Positions 11,610 to 22,390 of a stretch of 64,000 nt of DNA are shown here, piece after piece. Numbering within the stretch: the stretch's first letter is position 1; every line of letters starts with the position of its first letter. Below the pieces are notes generated by a model, which was not told where the DNA came from, did not search any database, and saw only the letters and a program-made list of their open reading frames with translations. The DNA is taken from the NCBI GenBank assembly GCA_001931875.2, contig MSJH02000787.1:1-64000 (forward strand), given 5' to 3'. The DNA comes from Byssochlamys sp. IMV 00236 (taxonomy: Eukaryota > Ascomycota > Eurotiomycetes > Eurotiales > Thermoascaceae). Both the position numbers and the translations under genes were made by a program.

Positions 11610-12929
11610 TCACACCACAGATTCGGCCATGGAAGCCGGACTGGGACCCCCGTTACCTTGTGAGAGCCGATAGCCGTGTTTCTGCTGCTGCTGCTGCTGC
11701 GCCGTTGAGGCTCCAGGGAACAGTTCAGCTAGCTGCGCGTACATGTTGTTGAGACTGGGCAAAGACGGCGGCGGCGTCATGATGGCCGGTGCCGACGGCA
11801 GAACGCCAGCGGCCTTCTTTGCTTTGTCGGTGATCGAGGCCAGGTAGGCCAGATTGGCCTGGAGACGGCGCATGCAATCGATATATTCCTGGCTAGGCTT
11901 TGTCGCCTGGCCCTTCTGCGCATCGTTCTCTGAACCCTGATTCGGAGACTCCGAATTTTGCGGCTGGGTCGGCGGCAGGCCTGCTTTGCCTGCCGCTTGC
12001 AAACTCACAACCTCCTGGAGGAGGGCGGAATTGATATCGAGGAGTAGGTGGACTCGAGCTCTATCACGCGCAGCAACTTGCGCTTGAGCCGCCGCAGATT
12101 GGGGAGACGATGCCGCCGTCGGACTCGGCTGCTGCACCGGTCTCTGCTGACCGGCGAACATGTTATTCGGCGTGGAGACGGCAGCCATATTTGGTGGTGT
12201 CCCTTGAGCAGTCGACGCCGGCAACCCAGATACCGTCCGCGGCTGGGACGATTGAGAGGGAGTAGCTGGAACGGTCGACGGGGTATAAGGAGAAGGTGCA
12301 GATACCGTAGGGAAATTTGCGTGGGGTCCTGCGGCAGCCAACGACAACGCGCTTCCAGTTAGTTCGATCGTCTCCCAACGCGCACGAGGCGTGAAGTAGT
12401 AGTTGTAGTAAGAATAGATGAGATGGACCAGATGGAGCAAGCAGCACAGCACCCGACGCCAAAACCTCTGGAGCCGCGCAACTGCATTCCGGCCTAGGGG
12501 GAGGGGGCTGCTCAACCGTTGGTCTGTGTTCCCACCTCCCCTCAGGGCGGGCAGTACGTAGTCAAGCGACCTCAAGCAGAGATTCTAACGGGTTGGTTGC
12601 TGGCGTCAAGCTCCGGGGGAGACAGCTCTGGGGAAATCTTTCGATCTTGGGGACTTACCGGAGATTTGCTGGGGGATGCCGGCCGGCATCATAGCACCAG
12701 CGGGGCCGGTGGTCTGGAGTTGCACAGCGCCAAAAGGATGTTGTTGCGGTTGCTGCTGCATGGGATGGCCCTGTGGCGCCTTGATCTGAGAGTAGGCGGC
12801 GGGATTCGCATAAAAAGGGACCTGGTGACTATTCGGACTCTGGGATGGAACGGGATAGCCCGCCGGAGCAGACAGCATGGGGTTAGGATGCTGCTGGAAA
12901 GCAGGATAGCCAGTGGGGTTGGGATTCAT
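11610..12929 (-). CDS. SSXT/SS18-like protein, candidate SWI/SNF subunit (Snf11/Snf30-like)
   Basis: Two exons (12929-12659, 12328-11610; phase 1) encode 329 aa. The intron is unusually long for this window (330 bp) and contains CTAAC about 25 nt before the acceptor. Residues about 183-256 match the SSXT fold of SS18: a helix 'LLLDINSALLQEVVSLQ', then after a Gln/Ser-rich insert 'EYIDCMRRLQANLAYLASI'. In animals SS18 is a dedicated BAF subunit; budding yeast Snf11 and fission yeast Snf30 are the proposed fungal counterparts, so chromatin remodelling is inferred. The N-terminus is Pro/Gln-rich, and a Gln-6 run sits near the C-terminus. A GT at the C-terminal 'CTCACAAGGTAACG' could mark another intron, so the last about 16 residues are less certain. 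Confidence 0.75.
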
Positions 12930-14052
12930 GGTCAGCACCAAATCGTACAACCGCTCCTCCTGCTGTTTACCCTTCTTGCTCCCCTGTTCCTGGGCTGACA
13001 AGCAACCGCTGTGACCCGGGATGGGATATTCTAGCGCCGGTGGGCACAAGATCTCGGTTCTGACAGCAACGAACGGCGCCTTTTTTTTTTCTGATCGCGG
13101 GACAATCCAAGGATGGGACTGTCGGGAGCGGGGTGTGGCTTTCGTTTGCAACTCGCTGATGAGGCAATAATACTCTAATCCCTAGGAACGTTTTAGGCGG
13201 ACCCGAGGGATAGCCGTTTAGCGGACGACCCGTTTGTTCGTTGAAGGAACCTAGGAAGACGAGACTGATTACGGGCCAGTGATTGGCTCTGACACGGGGG
13301 GGTATGGTTTGATATTCAGTATTCAGTAAGAAATTATTATCAGACAACGAGAGACTTGCGGGATCGGGTGACAGAATGAGGTTTGCGGAGAGAAATTTGT
13401 TGGCCGGATCGAGTGCGATCAACCTTGGCTGGTCGGGCTAATGCACTGGCTCGGGCCTTGGTGGGGAGTCAATCCGGCCGCCACATAAGGGGGGTTGATC
13501 GTAGCTCCACGGCCGGGCCATGAGAGATGGAGGTTATTATTATTGGCGGCACGAGGACATCCTGAGAAGGAGAGAGAGGATGGGGAGACAGAAGAGGGAG
13601 AGAAGGAGATAACAGGAGTGGTATAGACTGAGGATGGACGAGAGGAAAAAAGAGTTGTGACGATACTCTCGTTTCGGTATCAAAACGGTATTCGTCACTC
13701 GACAGCCGCGTTGTGCGCGCGGCTGACCACCAGCGGTACGGTAACTGCCGAAACAGAGACCACAAGGATGTTACATTGGTACTGTACCTGCAGTTGTGAA
13801 CAATCGCTTTGTAGTTAATAATATGTGGTCTCCTAGTCCGTTACGAGGGAATTGGTTAGATATCGATATTTAGTTCGCACAGGGTGAAAGAGCTGCTCAG
13901 TAAAAAGGGCTGGTCGCGTATTTTCTATAGGTCTGTCAGCGGTGTCGCTTAGTATGGTTCATGCCCTGAATTTACCATCTACATGAGAAGTATAGACGAC
14001 CACTGGCATCAGGCACAGGTTACAACACTCAGAATAATAATAGAGACCTCAC

Positions 14053-14083
<31 letters not shown>

Positions 14084-14468
14084 GATCTCTAAGAGCTATG
14101 CATGCATATCTCAACTCCCGGCATCGGGATCGGGATCGGGATCGGAATCAACACGGGGATCGGTCCGAGGGACAACTATCGTCTGAACGACATCCATCAA
14201 GACGGAGTATTAATTGGATACTGAGTCCTAGAGGTGGCTCCTGTTTGAGTGCTAACGAATTTTTGTTCAACGATCAGCAGGTGGAAAAGTATTGTTGGGC
14301 CGTATATCCGTACATCCAGTCAGCTATATAACTATGTTATAAGTGTTGAGTTTCTTCGATTCCATACATCCATCTTGTAAGTACTTGGAGACCAAGTACT
14401 ACTCCTTTGACATTTCGCGCCTCTTTTTACTGTCGCCCTTGACATCATCTCATCCATCGGTATTCTGA
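12930..14468. other. intergenic with microsatellites
   Basis: 5' flank of the SSXT gene and promoter of the monooxygenase. Contains a T-run at 13081-13090, purine-rich tracts at about 13560-13620 and the two short tandem repeats listed separately. No gene supported. Confidence 0.5.
14053..14082. repeat. (TAA)10 microsatellite
   Basis: Ten uninterrupted TAA units. About 40 bp further on, at roughly 14123-14146, is a second tandem of about four GGGATC-type hexamers. Confidence 0.9.
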
Positions 14469-15931
14469 ATGAGCAATACCACCGTGATGAGCCAAGGTCG
14501 ATCAGCAAGGACCAAAAACTTCGAGGTGGCCATAGTAGGCGGCGGTATCGCCGGCCTAACATTGGCCATCGCGCTCTACCATCGCAAAGTACCCATCACG
14601 ATCTACGAACAGGCACCGCAGTTCGGTGAGATCGGCGCTGGCGTGTCCTTCAGTCCCAATGCCATCCAGGCTATGAAAGTATGCCACGAGGGCGTCCACC
14701 AAGCATTCGAGAACGTCTGCACCACAAACGAGTGGCCGTCAAAACGCAAAGTCTGGTTTGATTTCCTTGATGGCTATGGTGGCCCGAAGGACGAGAGCAA
14801 AACCCAGGAGTCTGCATTCACTATCCGCAGTGAACTCGGCCAGAATGGCGTGCATCGGGCACGATTCCTGGACCAGATCGTCAAGCTTGTCCCTCAGGAT
14901 ATCTGTCGGTTTGGCAAGAGGCTCGTGGATATCACCGACAGCCCCAGTAAGAGACTGGTTATGCATTTTGAGGATGGTACGACTGCTGAGGCGGATGCTG
15001 TGATCGGCTGCGATGGTATCAAATCTCGTGTACGGCAGATTATTGTCGGTGCTGACCATCCGTCCGCGCACCCTTCGTATACTCACAAATACGCGTATCG
15101 AGGATTGGCACCGATGAAGGATGCAATTGCTGCAATTGGAGAAGAACGGGCGATGAACTCTTGTCTGCATGTGAGCAATCAGCCTGGATGACCCCAATGG
15201 TTGGACTAGAGAATGAGTTACTGACGACCATCCTTGTAGATGGGCCCCAACGCTCACATGCTGACGTTTCCCGTTGACCACGGGAAGACACTCAACATGG
15301 TGGCATTCAAGACGAATTCGGAGCCATGGCCCGATGCTCAAAGATTGACAAGGCCTGCCAAACGCGAGCGTGCACTAGAAGACTATGAAGGATTCGGACC
15401 GAATGTCATCAAATTGCTGAATCTGACCAAGCCAGATCTCGATGTGGTAAGTATCTGGTGATATCGTAGCCGGGATCCCTTTGGCTGATGCTTTTACAGT
15501 GGGCTATCTTCGATCTGGGGGAGAATCCACCGCCGACCTACTCCAAAGGCCGCCTTTGCATAGCTGGAGACGCTGCACACGCCACTTCTCCCCACCATGG
15601 TGCTGGCGCCGGATTGTGCATCGAAGATAGCGCAGTGATGGCTGAGCTACTGGGAGATGAGCGCGTCAGTGAGCCTGGGCATCTTGAAGCAGTCTTTGCT
15701 ACGTTCACTGCGGAGAGAAAAGAGAGAGGAGAATTCTTGGTGCAAAGTAGTCGCTTCATGGGAGACTGTTATGAATGGCGAGCTCCAGGGGTCGGCCGTG
15801 ACTTTGCTAAGATCGAAGCCGAGATCAATAAGAGGAACGGAATACTTAGCAATGTTGATGTTGGAAAGATGTGTGAGCATGCGCGGTCGGAATTGGGAAA
15901 GAGATTGGACCGGAATCTGTCCCATATTTGA
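14469..15931 (+). CDS. FAD-dependent monooxygenase, salicylate-hydroxylase-like
   Basis: Three exons (14469-15170, 15240-15446, 15500-15931; introns 69 and 53 bp, both phase 0) give 446 aa, the normal size for this group. The Rossmann FAD fingerprint 'VAIVGGGIAGLTLAIAL' is at the N-terminus, the DG motif 'DAVIGCDGIKSRVR' lies mid-protein, and the second FAD motif 'AGDAAHATSPHHGAGAGLC' is near the C-terminus. This is the group A flavoprotein hydroxylase pattern that uses NADPH and O2 on aromatic acids. Salicylate 1-hydroxylases and metabolite-cluster monooxygenases share it, so the substrate is uncertain. It converges on a Zn2Cys6 regulator 180 bp away, which is a plausible controller. No signal peptide, so probably cytosolic. 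Confidence 0.9.
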
Positions 15932-16112
15932 GTCGTTCAATTTGAGTAGTCCTTGGAGGCGTAGGGTACGTAAGGCTGTAATTATTATTATAGATATTCG
16001 GCGTACTGTACAGGTGTGCGTTCTTCCACAACCTTCCGAAGCTGAAATGGATTCCAATATCGGATACTAAATCGCGGTGTAGCTCAGTATAAGTGAATGC
16101 ATCATGTGCTCT

Positions 16113-18619
16113 TCAGCTAGGGAAGAAGAGATCCAAGTTCGTAATCTGCTGACCGAACCAGGCATCGGCAATGAACTCCGCGCCGTGCGGATTGAAGCTG
16201 GTTAGGTCGAATTGATCCGAGATATCCAAAGCTGGGGGTATCTGAGGTGACTGGATACTATCAGCCAGAGGTACTTCGGGACCACCATTGTGGGCATTGA
16301 TAGCAGCTTCTGGGGTTCCTCCTGTGAAGATTCCTTATGAGTGTGTAATTTGACGTAACGCAAGAATACATGTTACCTTGAGTCTCCCTCCTGAATATAC
16401 GTGACCTTAGAATCTGAAGGACATGGATAGCTTGGGTAGCAGAGTGGATCTGATCCTTGTAGTGCTCCAGTATGGACAGACAACGATTCCAACTCGCTTC
16501 GAATGAGTTATCACCAACGTCCATATCCACATATGGGCACTGCAGGCCAGCCAGGAGAATTGTGATTGAGGCAAATGTAACTGTCCCACTCAGCAAAGTC
16601 CTTGCAAACAACTATGACGGAGACTTACAATATACGGAATGCCAACCAGAACTTTTGTAAGCAGTATCAAGATGCTCATAAATGCTCTCGATGATTTGGT
16701 GAGCGGTTACAACACACAAATTACAACAGCGTCCAATCAATTCTTCATCAAGAGATAGATGTCCCTTTGCTGGTAGCCGAGTCGAGGAAGAAGGATGTTC
16801 ACGGCGTCTGGCAAGAAGTAGCAAAGGGCGCAGGGATAATACTCGTACATACAAAAATCTATTCAACTGAGCGAAGTGGCCACAGCGTCTTCTTGGAATA
16901 GAAACGTACCTGCAGTAGAGTACTTGCTGCTGCAAATTTACGCTGCTGTTTTTATCAGAGATGGTTGGTCTCGTAATCTTTGTCGTCTTCAAATACTCCG
17001 GAATCGAGTCGAACAGATTATCAAGCCGTCGATTGAAATCGAAAACCCGTGGTAAAACTTCCTTGTTGCACGCTTCTGATCCAAGGTGTTTGGGATACCC
17101 ATCCCCTCCATCATCAATGTAAAAGTAGCCAAGGATTTCAGCCAGTATTTCGAACAATGGACATGACCACACGAACAGACCTATTCGAGATGGGACATGT
17201 GCTGGTTGGACCCCCTCTTCTCCATTATCAAACAGATATTCGTCATCGATCAAAGATGGAATAGGTACGTTCCATGACTTCCCGATCATGGTCGGTCGGC
17301 CGAATGACATAGCAAGCAGTCTGCAACGGTATTAACATTTGATCCCGGTTGGCGTCAGGATCATCCCGTACCTATCCAGACAGACACATACATGCCAGAC
17401 TCGTCGCCTCATCTCACGGGACAACTGGGTTTTACTGTCAATATCAAGGTGCAATCCCAAGCTCTGTGCAGCTCGTATGGCAAGGCCAATGACATTCCAA
17501 CAACGAGTCGGATACCTAGATGACTGGAGGTAGATGCCCTGCAGAAGCAACAATTGTACCAGTGGTAAAGAGGTTGTGTCAAGTATTTCGACGACGAGAA
17601 GTTTCCTTGATTGTTGGTAAAATTCATCCGCAAGTGAAGACCTCCTCGCCAGGGGCACCAGCGAACTGTACTGGCATCCTAGTGCGAATACTAGATTCAA
17701 GGTAGTGGAGAAAATGGAGTCTTCTCCTACCGAATTCTCTTCCCTTGATTTGGAATGGTCATCAGGAGGCCACCACACAGATTCATACTGTGCTTCGAAT
17801 GAGGGCTGGTGAAGAACTGGAAAAAGCGGGTGAACGAACTCGAAAAAGCATCGGACGAAATCATCTGCATTTTGGCGCTGAGGATAGATAGCTACAGTTT
17901 TGTCCTTCTCCCGGATTACCTCAGGATACGTGGTAAAGGATGGAGATCGAATATGAGATCGCCGTGATTCATCCGCGTAGGCTCCATCGTTTGACTCAGA
18001 TCGTGTGGGTTGACTATGAACGCCTGGAGCAACATGTCGTAGCAAGGCGATTGTCGATGATCCCCCGTACAATGCATCAGTATCTTCGCCCAGTGGGACA
18101 GTGGCCAAGGCATCTCTAGTTTGAACATCCTGTTTACCATTTGAAAGAGTGGGAAAGGCTGGCTGAGGTACTATTTCTGGTATCGCTTGGCTCTCGTTGA
18201 AGACTCGACGCTCATTGCGTCTAGATGATGCCAGATATTCGCTATCTTCGGTTTGAGATAACATTTGTTAGTGAAGTACAACATATATCTCGTGTATACT
18301 TCGCGGGTGAAGCCCTCACTTACGTGCGTTGTCCAGCCGATTGTTACTTTCTCTCTGCTGCAGCTGCTCCGCTGGTTCCGGGCTGGAGACCCTTGATCAT
18401 ACAATTGAGTAATTTTACAGTGACATTTAAGAAGTTATGACTGCACGATTACCTTCTTGTCAGGGAGGCAGGACGCTTATAGACGCATGTCACCGGTCCG
18501 CGGCGCTTTCTGCAACGCGTGCAGATAGGACGTTTCCCATCACACCTCGTTTTATCTTCCCGACAGTTGGTGCAAGCGAGTCGAATCTTTGAGCGCTTTT
18601 CTCTGCCTAAAGGAGGCAT
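16113..18619 (-). CDS. Zn2Cys6 transcription factor with fungal-specific middle domain
   Basis: Seven exons (18619-18453, 18391-18324, 18245-17372, 17320-16910, 16858-16629, 16580-16377, 16321-16113) splice in frame to 720 aa. The binuclear zinc cluster has Cys16, 19, 26, 33, 36 and 45, followed by a short coiled-coil-like segment 'EQLQQRESNNRL' for dimerisation. The fungal transcription factor domain includes 'FFEFVHPLFPVLHQPSF', 'RAAQSLGLHLD', 'RRRVWHVCVCLDR' and 'LLAMSFGRP'. The zinc cluster sits in its own short exon, missed by a simple frame search, which explains why the largest frame here looks N-terminally truncated. It is convergent with the monooxygenase and divergent from the DNA glycosylase gene. 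It is nuclear by family; targets are unknown. Confidence 0.9.
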
Positions 18620-19270
18620 GGCGTTCGATCTCGCCTGAGTCTCTTATTATCGTTGCGTGTCCATTATTGGGTAACAGTGATTGTCATTTGATTGATTGAA
18701 TCTACGGATGCATACAGTAAGTTCCTCCCCGAGTCCCCGCGAAGCCGAGAAAGCGGGACCGAGTCGCTAGTCTACAGTAGTGCCTTAAATTGAACTACCT
18801 AGGTATGTAGTTAACTTTCTCACCTACAGTATCAATTACTGACTCAAAGGACCTTGAAGCTGTTCTGTAATATGATTGTATTGGTCAGAATATTGTCGCA
18901 TATAGTTAACTACCATGTATATGCGAGTGCCGTACCTTGGTGTTTTACCTCATTAGGAAAATAGGGTTTAGGGCACTGCCAGAAGCGGGTCCATCGATGG
19001 CCAGACTGAGAGCTTCTCCTTGATCTTCGAACCAAGCTCTGCTTCTTGCCACTCTTTGCGAGATACTCTTTTCTAAGATATCTCCCCTCTTAACTATATC
19101 ATTTATATTCAGGACTAGATGGATTATTGAAATATCTTATCATTCGCCCCCCCCACGCCGCGGACGAAGTCCTTTCGTTTACTCCGTACTTTCGCCTCTC
19201 GGAGGAGGAAGTACGTATAGCATTTAACTCCATTTAATACCATCGAGTGCAGTCCGCATTGAATTATCCC
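18620..19270. other. divergent promoter, regulator / DNA glycosylase
   Basis: 650 bp shared 5' region. It includes a C-run at 19147-19154 and AT-rich tracts. No gene is visible. Confidence 0.5.
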
Positions 19271-20518
19271 ATGATGCTTCCTGGATCTCTACCGTCTCAA
19301 TCAATAGTCGATGACAGCGAGGATGTCCCCGTTAACAGGGTACTATCCTTCAATGGGCGACTGAACAAGTACTTCCACCGGGTTACCAAGAACGAGAGCA
19401 TTCAGAAGACAACAACAACATCGACCGAGGCCAAGAGCTTAGGCGACGAGAGTAATACTTCCTCTTCGTCGGAATCGCTAAAGCGGAAACTCGAACATGA
19501 GGATATCCCTAGCTGGCGAGAAGGACGGGCTACTCGTTCTCGACCAACAATGTCGAGAGCGTCAGCTACGATAACAACCGCATCGCGCCTAACACGTTCG
19601 CGATCCCAGACATTAGCTAACTCTCCCTCATCCCCATCCTCCTCCTCTTCCTCCAGATCATCGAAGACGACAACAAAGAAGAAACGCCCCGCCCGCTCTC
19701 CCCTCACGACATCTACAATCTCCCCGCCCTCCCTCCTCCGCGACACCATTCCACCGAACCTAATCCTCCTTCTCGTGGGTGTCAACCCAGGCCTAATGAC
19801 CGGTACAACCGGCTTCGCCTACGCACACCCCTCAAACCTCTTCTGGAAGCTGCTCCACTCCTCCGGTATAACCACGATCCGCCACCCTCCCAGCGACACA
19901 TACCGTCTGCCGGAACTATACGAGATCGGAAACACGAATATCGTCGAGCGCCCGACGCGGGACGCGAGCATGCTTACGAAAGCTGAGATGGATGCAGGCG
20001 TGCCTGTTCTCGAAGCGAAAGTAGCTGCCCAGCGGCCCGAGGCTGTGTGTTTGGTCGGGAAGAGTATCTGGGAGGCGGTGTGGAGGGTGCGTAAAGGACG
20101 GGGGATTAAGAAGGAGGAGTTTAAATATGGCTGGCAGGAAGCGAGTGAGAATATGGGCCGTGTTCGCGCCGGGGATGGTGTCGAAGGGTGGGATGGAGCA
20201 CCGGTGTTTGTGGCCACGACCACCAGCGGGCTGGCGGCGGGTATGACACTGGCAGAAAAGCAGGCTGTCTGGAATGAGTTGGGAAGATGGGTCGTTAAGA
20301 GGAGGCAGGAGAGGAAAGCTGCTGCTTCGAGCGAGCTTGACAAGGCACTGGACTCTACAGTGGAAGTCACTGAGTGTTCTCCATCTAACGTAACAGACAA
20401 CTCAGCGAATGCTACGGCGTCAATGGATGTCATACAAGTCACCAAGGAACTAACATCTGACACCAATATCCCCACAGAGAGTGTAGGAACAGGCGTCTCA
20501 AATACTAACGAAGCTTAA
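19271..20518 (+). CDS. G/T(U)-mismatch-specific DNA glycosylase, TDG/MUG (Thp1) family
   Basis: Single exon, 415 aa from ATG at 19271; a GTG-started extension eight codons longer is unlikely in a eukaryote. The catalytic domain starts near residue 160 with 'LLLVGVNPGLMTGTTGFAYA', the MUG/TDG pocket whose Asn activates water. 'HPSNLFWKLLHSSGI' follows, and 'FVATTTSGLAAGMTLAEKQ' is the intercalation-loop region, here with a Thr/Ser variant of the usual N-P-S-G-L. It removes uracil or thymine from mismatches with G in base excision repair. The N-terminal 150 residues are basic, Ser/Thr-rich and probably disordered; they include 'VLSFNGRLNKYFH', a conserved short motif also seen in relatives, possibly a partner-binding site. 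The C-terminal 70 residues are low complexity. Confidence 0.88.
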   Translation: MMLPGSLPSQSIVDDSEDVPVNRVLSFNGRLNKYFHRVTKNESIQKTTTTSTEAKSLGDESNTSSSSESLKRKLEHEDIPSWREGRATRSRPTMSRASATITTASRLTRSRSQTLANSPSSPSSSSSSRSSKTTTKKKRPARSPLTTSTISPPSLLRDTIPPNLILLLVGVNPGLMTGTTGFAYAHPSNLFWKLLHSSGITTIRHPPSDTYRLPELYEIGNTNIVERPTRDASMLTKAEMDAGVPVLEAKVAAQRPEAVCLVGKSIWEAVWRVRKGRGIKKEEFKYGWQEASENMGRVRAGDGVEGWDGAPVFVATTTSGLAAGMTLAEKQAVWNELGRWVVKRRQERKAAASSELDKALDSTVEVTECSPSNVTDNSANATASMDVIQVTKELTSDTNIPTESVGTGVSNTNEA

Positions 20519-21161
20519 CCTCAGTTTAACCGTTCCGCATAATATCACGCTAGAATCTTAGAATCATAACATCTAATGATTATAGATAAATATTTACAAG
20601 ATTTACTAATCTCAAAAAGGCCCAGAGTTTTAGGTATTCATCTCTTAATTTTCTCATTAGGCGATCATTGATAGTAGATATCCTATGATCATTATCTGAT
20701 ATAGTAATAAAAAGGATGCTAATCCGGCATCCACATGCTCCCCGAAAACGCGCTCCATAAGAAACAACATGACCGTTGGTAAGAAAAATACATGTCATGA
20801 TAACGATTCCGAGGATCGACCTGTCGAATGAGATACCCTGCTCAATGAATAGTTCCTTTCATGTTCCCCCCAAGTCCTTGGAAAACGACAAGAACCCAAG
20901 GAAACAGGAAAAGGAGAGGATCAAAGATATAGCCAGAGAGTCGTAGGAATATGACGAGATTTTGTTGATGTGAGGGAAGACTTGAGAGACTCATCGAGCT
21001 ATCTTCGTTCTCATCTGCCAGATCTCTGACCGTGTCTTTTGTCTCAACCAGAAGACCAGCTAGATGAGAGAGAGACCGATCACAGCGAGATCTGCGATAT
21101 TCGAGACTCACGGGCTGGTCGTCAAGCCAGGCACGACCCTGAATCTAGGTCCATGGCAGAC
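20519..21161. other. convergent intergenic region
   Basis: 3' regions of the glycosylase and of the Rtc3-like gene. AT-rich near 20540-20720; no gene supported. Confidence 0.5.
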
Positions 21162-21642
21162 TTAATGAGGCACGGTGGGACCATCAGAGGGGTTCTTGTC
21201 ACCCTGGCGTTCGCGGCCCTGTGAATTGAACATCAGCGTCTGCTAACACGGCAATGCACAGAAATACGAGTCAATACTTACCACTGTCTGCTGGAGCTCA
21301 CCCTTCTCCAGGATCTGCTTGACGACGTCATCCTCATTGGAGGTACCGAACTCGCTCTCCAAGGAACCCTTGCTAGCAGTGTCAAGAACACCCTGAGCAC
21401 CGTGTCTGTTTGGTATTAGTTAGGTCTTCTGTTCCACATAACAAAACTGCAGGGAGAAAAGGTTGCATCGTAACATACCGGTGCGTCACGAAGATCTTCC
21501 AGCCGTTGAGCACCTGAGCCAGAGGGATAGTGCGGTCCTTGCGCCAGTTGTTCAAAGCCTGAGCGTCATCAACGAAGATGACAAAGTCGTCGACCTTGCC
21601 CTTGTAGAAGACGCGGGACTGCTGCTCATTTGCGCGAGGCAT
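21162..21642 (-). CDS. rtc3: Rtc3/SBDS N-terminal-domain-like small protein
   Basis: Three exons (21642-21479, 21405-21282, 21218-21162; introns 73 and 63 bp) give 114 aa. The sequence carries the SBDS N-terminal FYSH fold signature: 'VFYKGKVDDFVIFVDD', 'IPLAQVLNGWKIFVTH', then 'HGAQGVLDTASKGSLESEFG' and 'DVVKQILEKGELQ'. Yeast Rtc3 (Hgi1) has this domain alone, without the ribosome-maturation domains of Sdo1. It is a stress-induced putative RNA-binding protein. The protein ends seven to ten residues beyond the last fold strand in a short polar tail. Start chosen at the only ATG matching the conserved 'MPR' N-terminus. Confidence 0.9.
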
Positions 21643-21796
21643 TGTGGCTGATGTGGATAACTCTTGCTTGCTGGACAGGAGATGTGAAGCCTAAGCTCTG
21701 GATTTCGAGTGCAGCTACTATCTAGAGGTAGCAACGGATGCGTGAAGTATAAGCGTGAGGTGACGTTGGAGATGGGAAGAACAGAAATGACAAGCT

Positions 21797-21816
21797 CAGT
21801 TCAGTTCAGTTCAGTT
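21797..21816. repeat. (CAGTT)4 tandem repeat
   Basis: Four exact copies of CAGTT about 155 bp upstream of the Rtc3-like start codon. Confidence 0.85.
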
Positions 21817-22366
21817 CAATTGAATAGTCTGGATAGAGTCGAAAAGAACAGACAGCGAGAACTAGCCTTATGTAGGCGAGCTCTCATGACGAGTTCGGCC
21901 AACCTGCTCAGCGGGCATCGACGTCATCGGCTCTCCGCCCCGCCTTGCTTTGCGGATCAACAGGGGAGGACATCGCGCGACCAGTTCAGGGAAGAGGGAA
22001 AAAAAGGAAAAAAAAAAAAGAAAGAAAACCAAAGATAAATTACAGACTACTGACAAAAGTGCATTCTCTGCGAATAGAGCCACATCTACCATCCGTCATT
22101 CGTCATTCTACCATACCTACGGAGCATGGTCAAGTATATACTTACTGGACTGCCCCTCCTCCCGGAGCGGACATTTTCCCTCTCCGCACCGTCATGATCT
22201 GATCCATTACGTGTGAATGCCAAGTCCAACCTCAACTCCTCCTCCACTGCAGCTCCACTGCATTTCGAATGCACCAGAACAGGCCTTTCAACAAAGCCAC
22301 ACAGTTGCCAAAATCAGTTGGTATACGGAGTACAGCTCACCCGTAGAAAGCTATCCGCAAGTCGTC

Positions 22367-22385
22367 ACGTGTCCATTGGACACGT
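22367..22385. promoter_or_regulatory. 19-bp palindrome with CACGTG and ATTGG
   Basis: ACGTGTCCA at 22367-22375 is the reverse complement of TGGACACGT at 22377-22385, with a single central base. It includes an E-box CACGTG (22366-22371) and an ATTGG (CCAAT on the other strand) across the centre. It lies 6 bp beyond the RhoGEF stop codon and about 725 bp upstream of the Rtc3-like start. A bHLH and/or CCAAT-factor site is inferred. Confidence 0.4.
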
Positions 22386-22390
22386 TCCAT

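Larger units (their letters stand above)
21643..22390. other. intergenic: promoter of the Rtc3-like gene and 3' flank of the RhoGEF gene
   Basis: Contains a purine-rich block at about 21990-22040 with A-runs, a pentamer repeat and a strong palindrome (both listed separately). Two overlapping plus-strand frames at about 21945-22216 translate mainly to Lys/Arg runs and are chance products of the purine tract. Confidence 0.5.

Noticed and set aside
12519..12998. Plus-strand frame over the SSXT intron and exon 1
   Set aside because: Antisense to a gene with clear protein similarity.
21945..22216. Lys/Arg-rich plus-strand frames
   Set aside because: Translation of an A/G-rich tract; low complexity.
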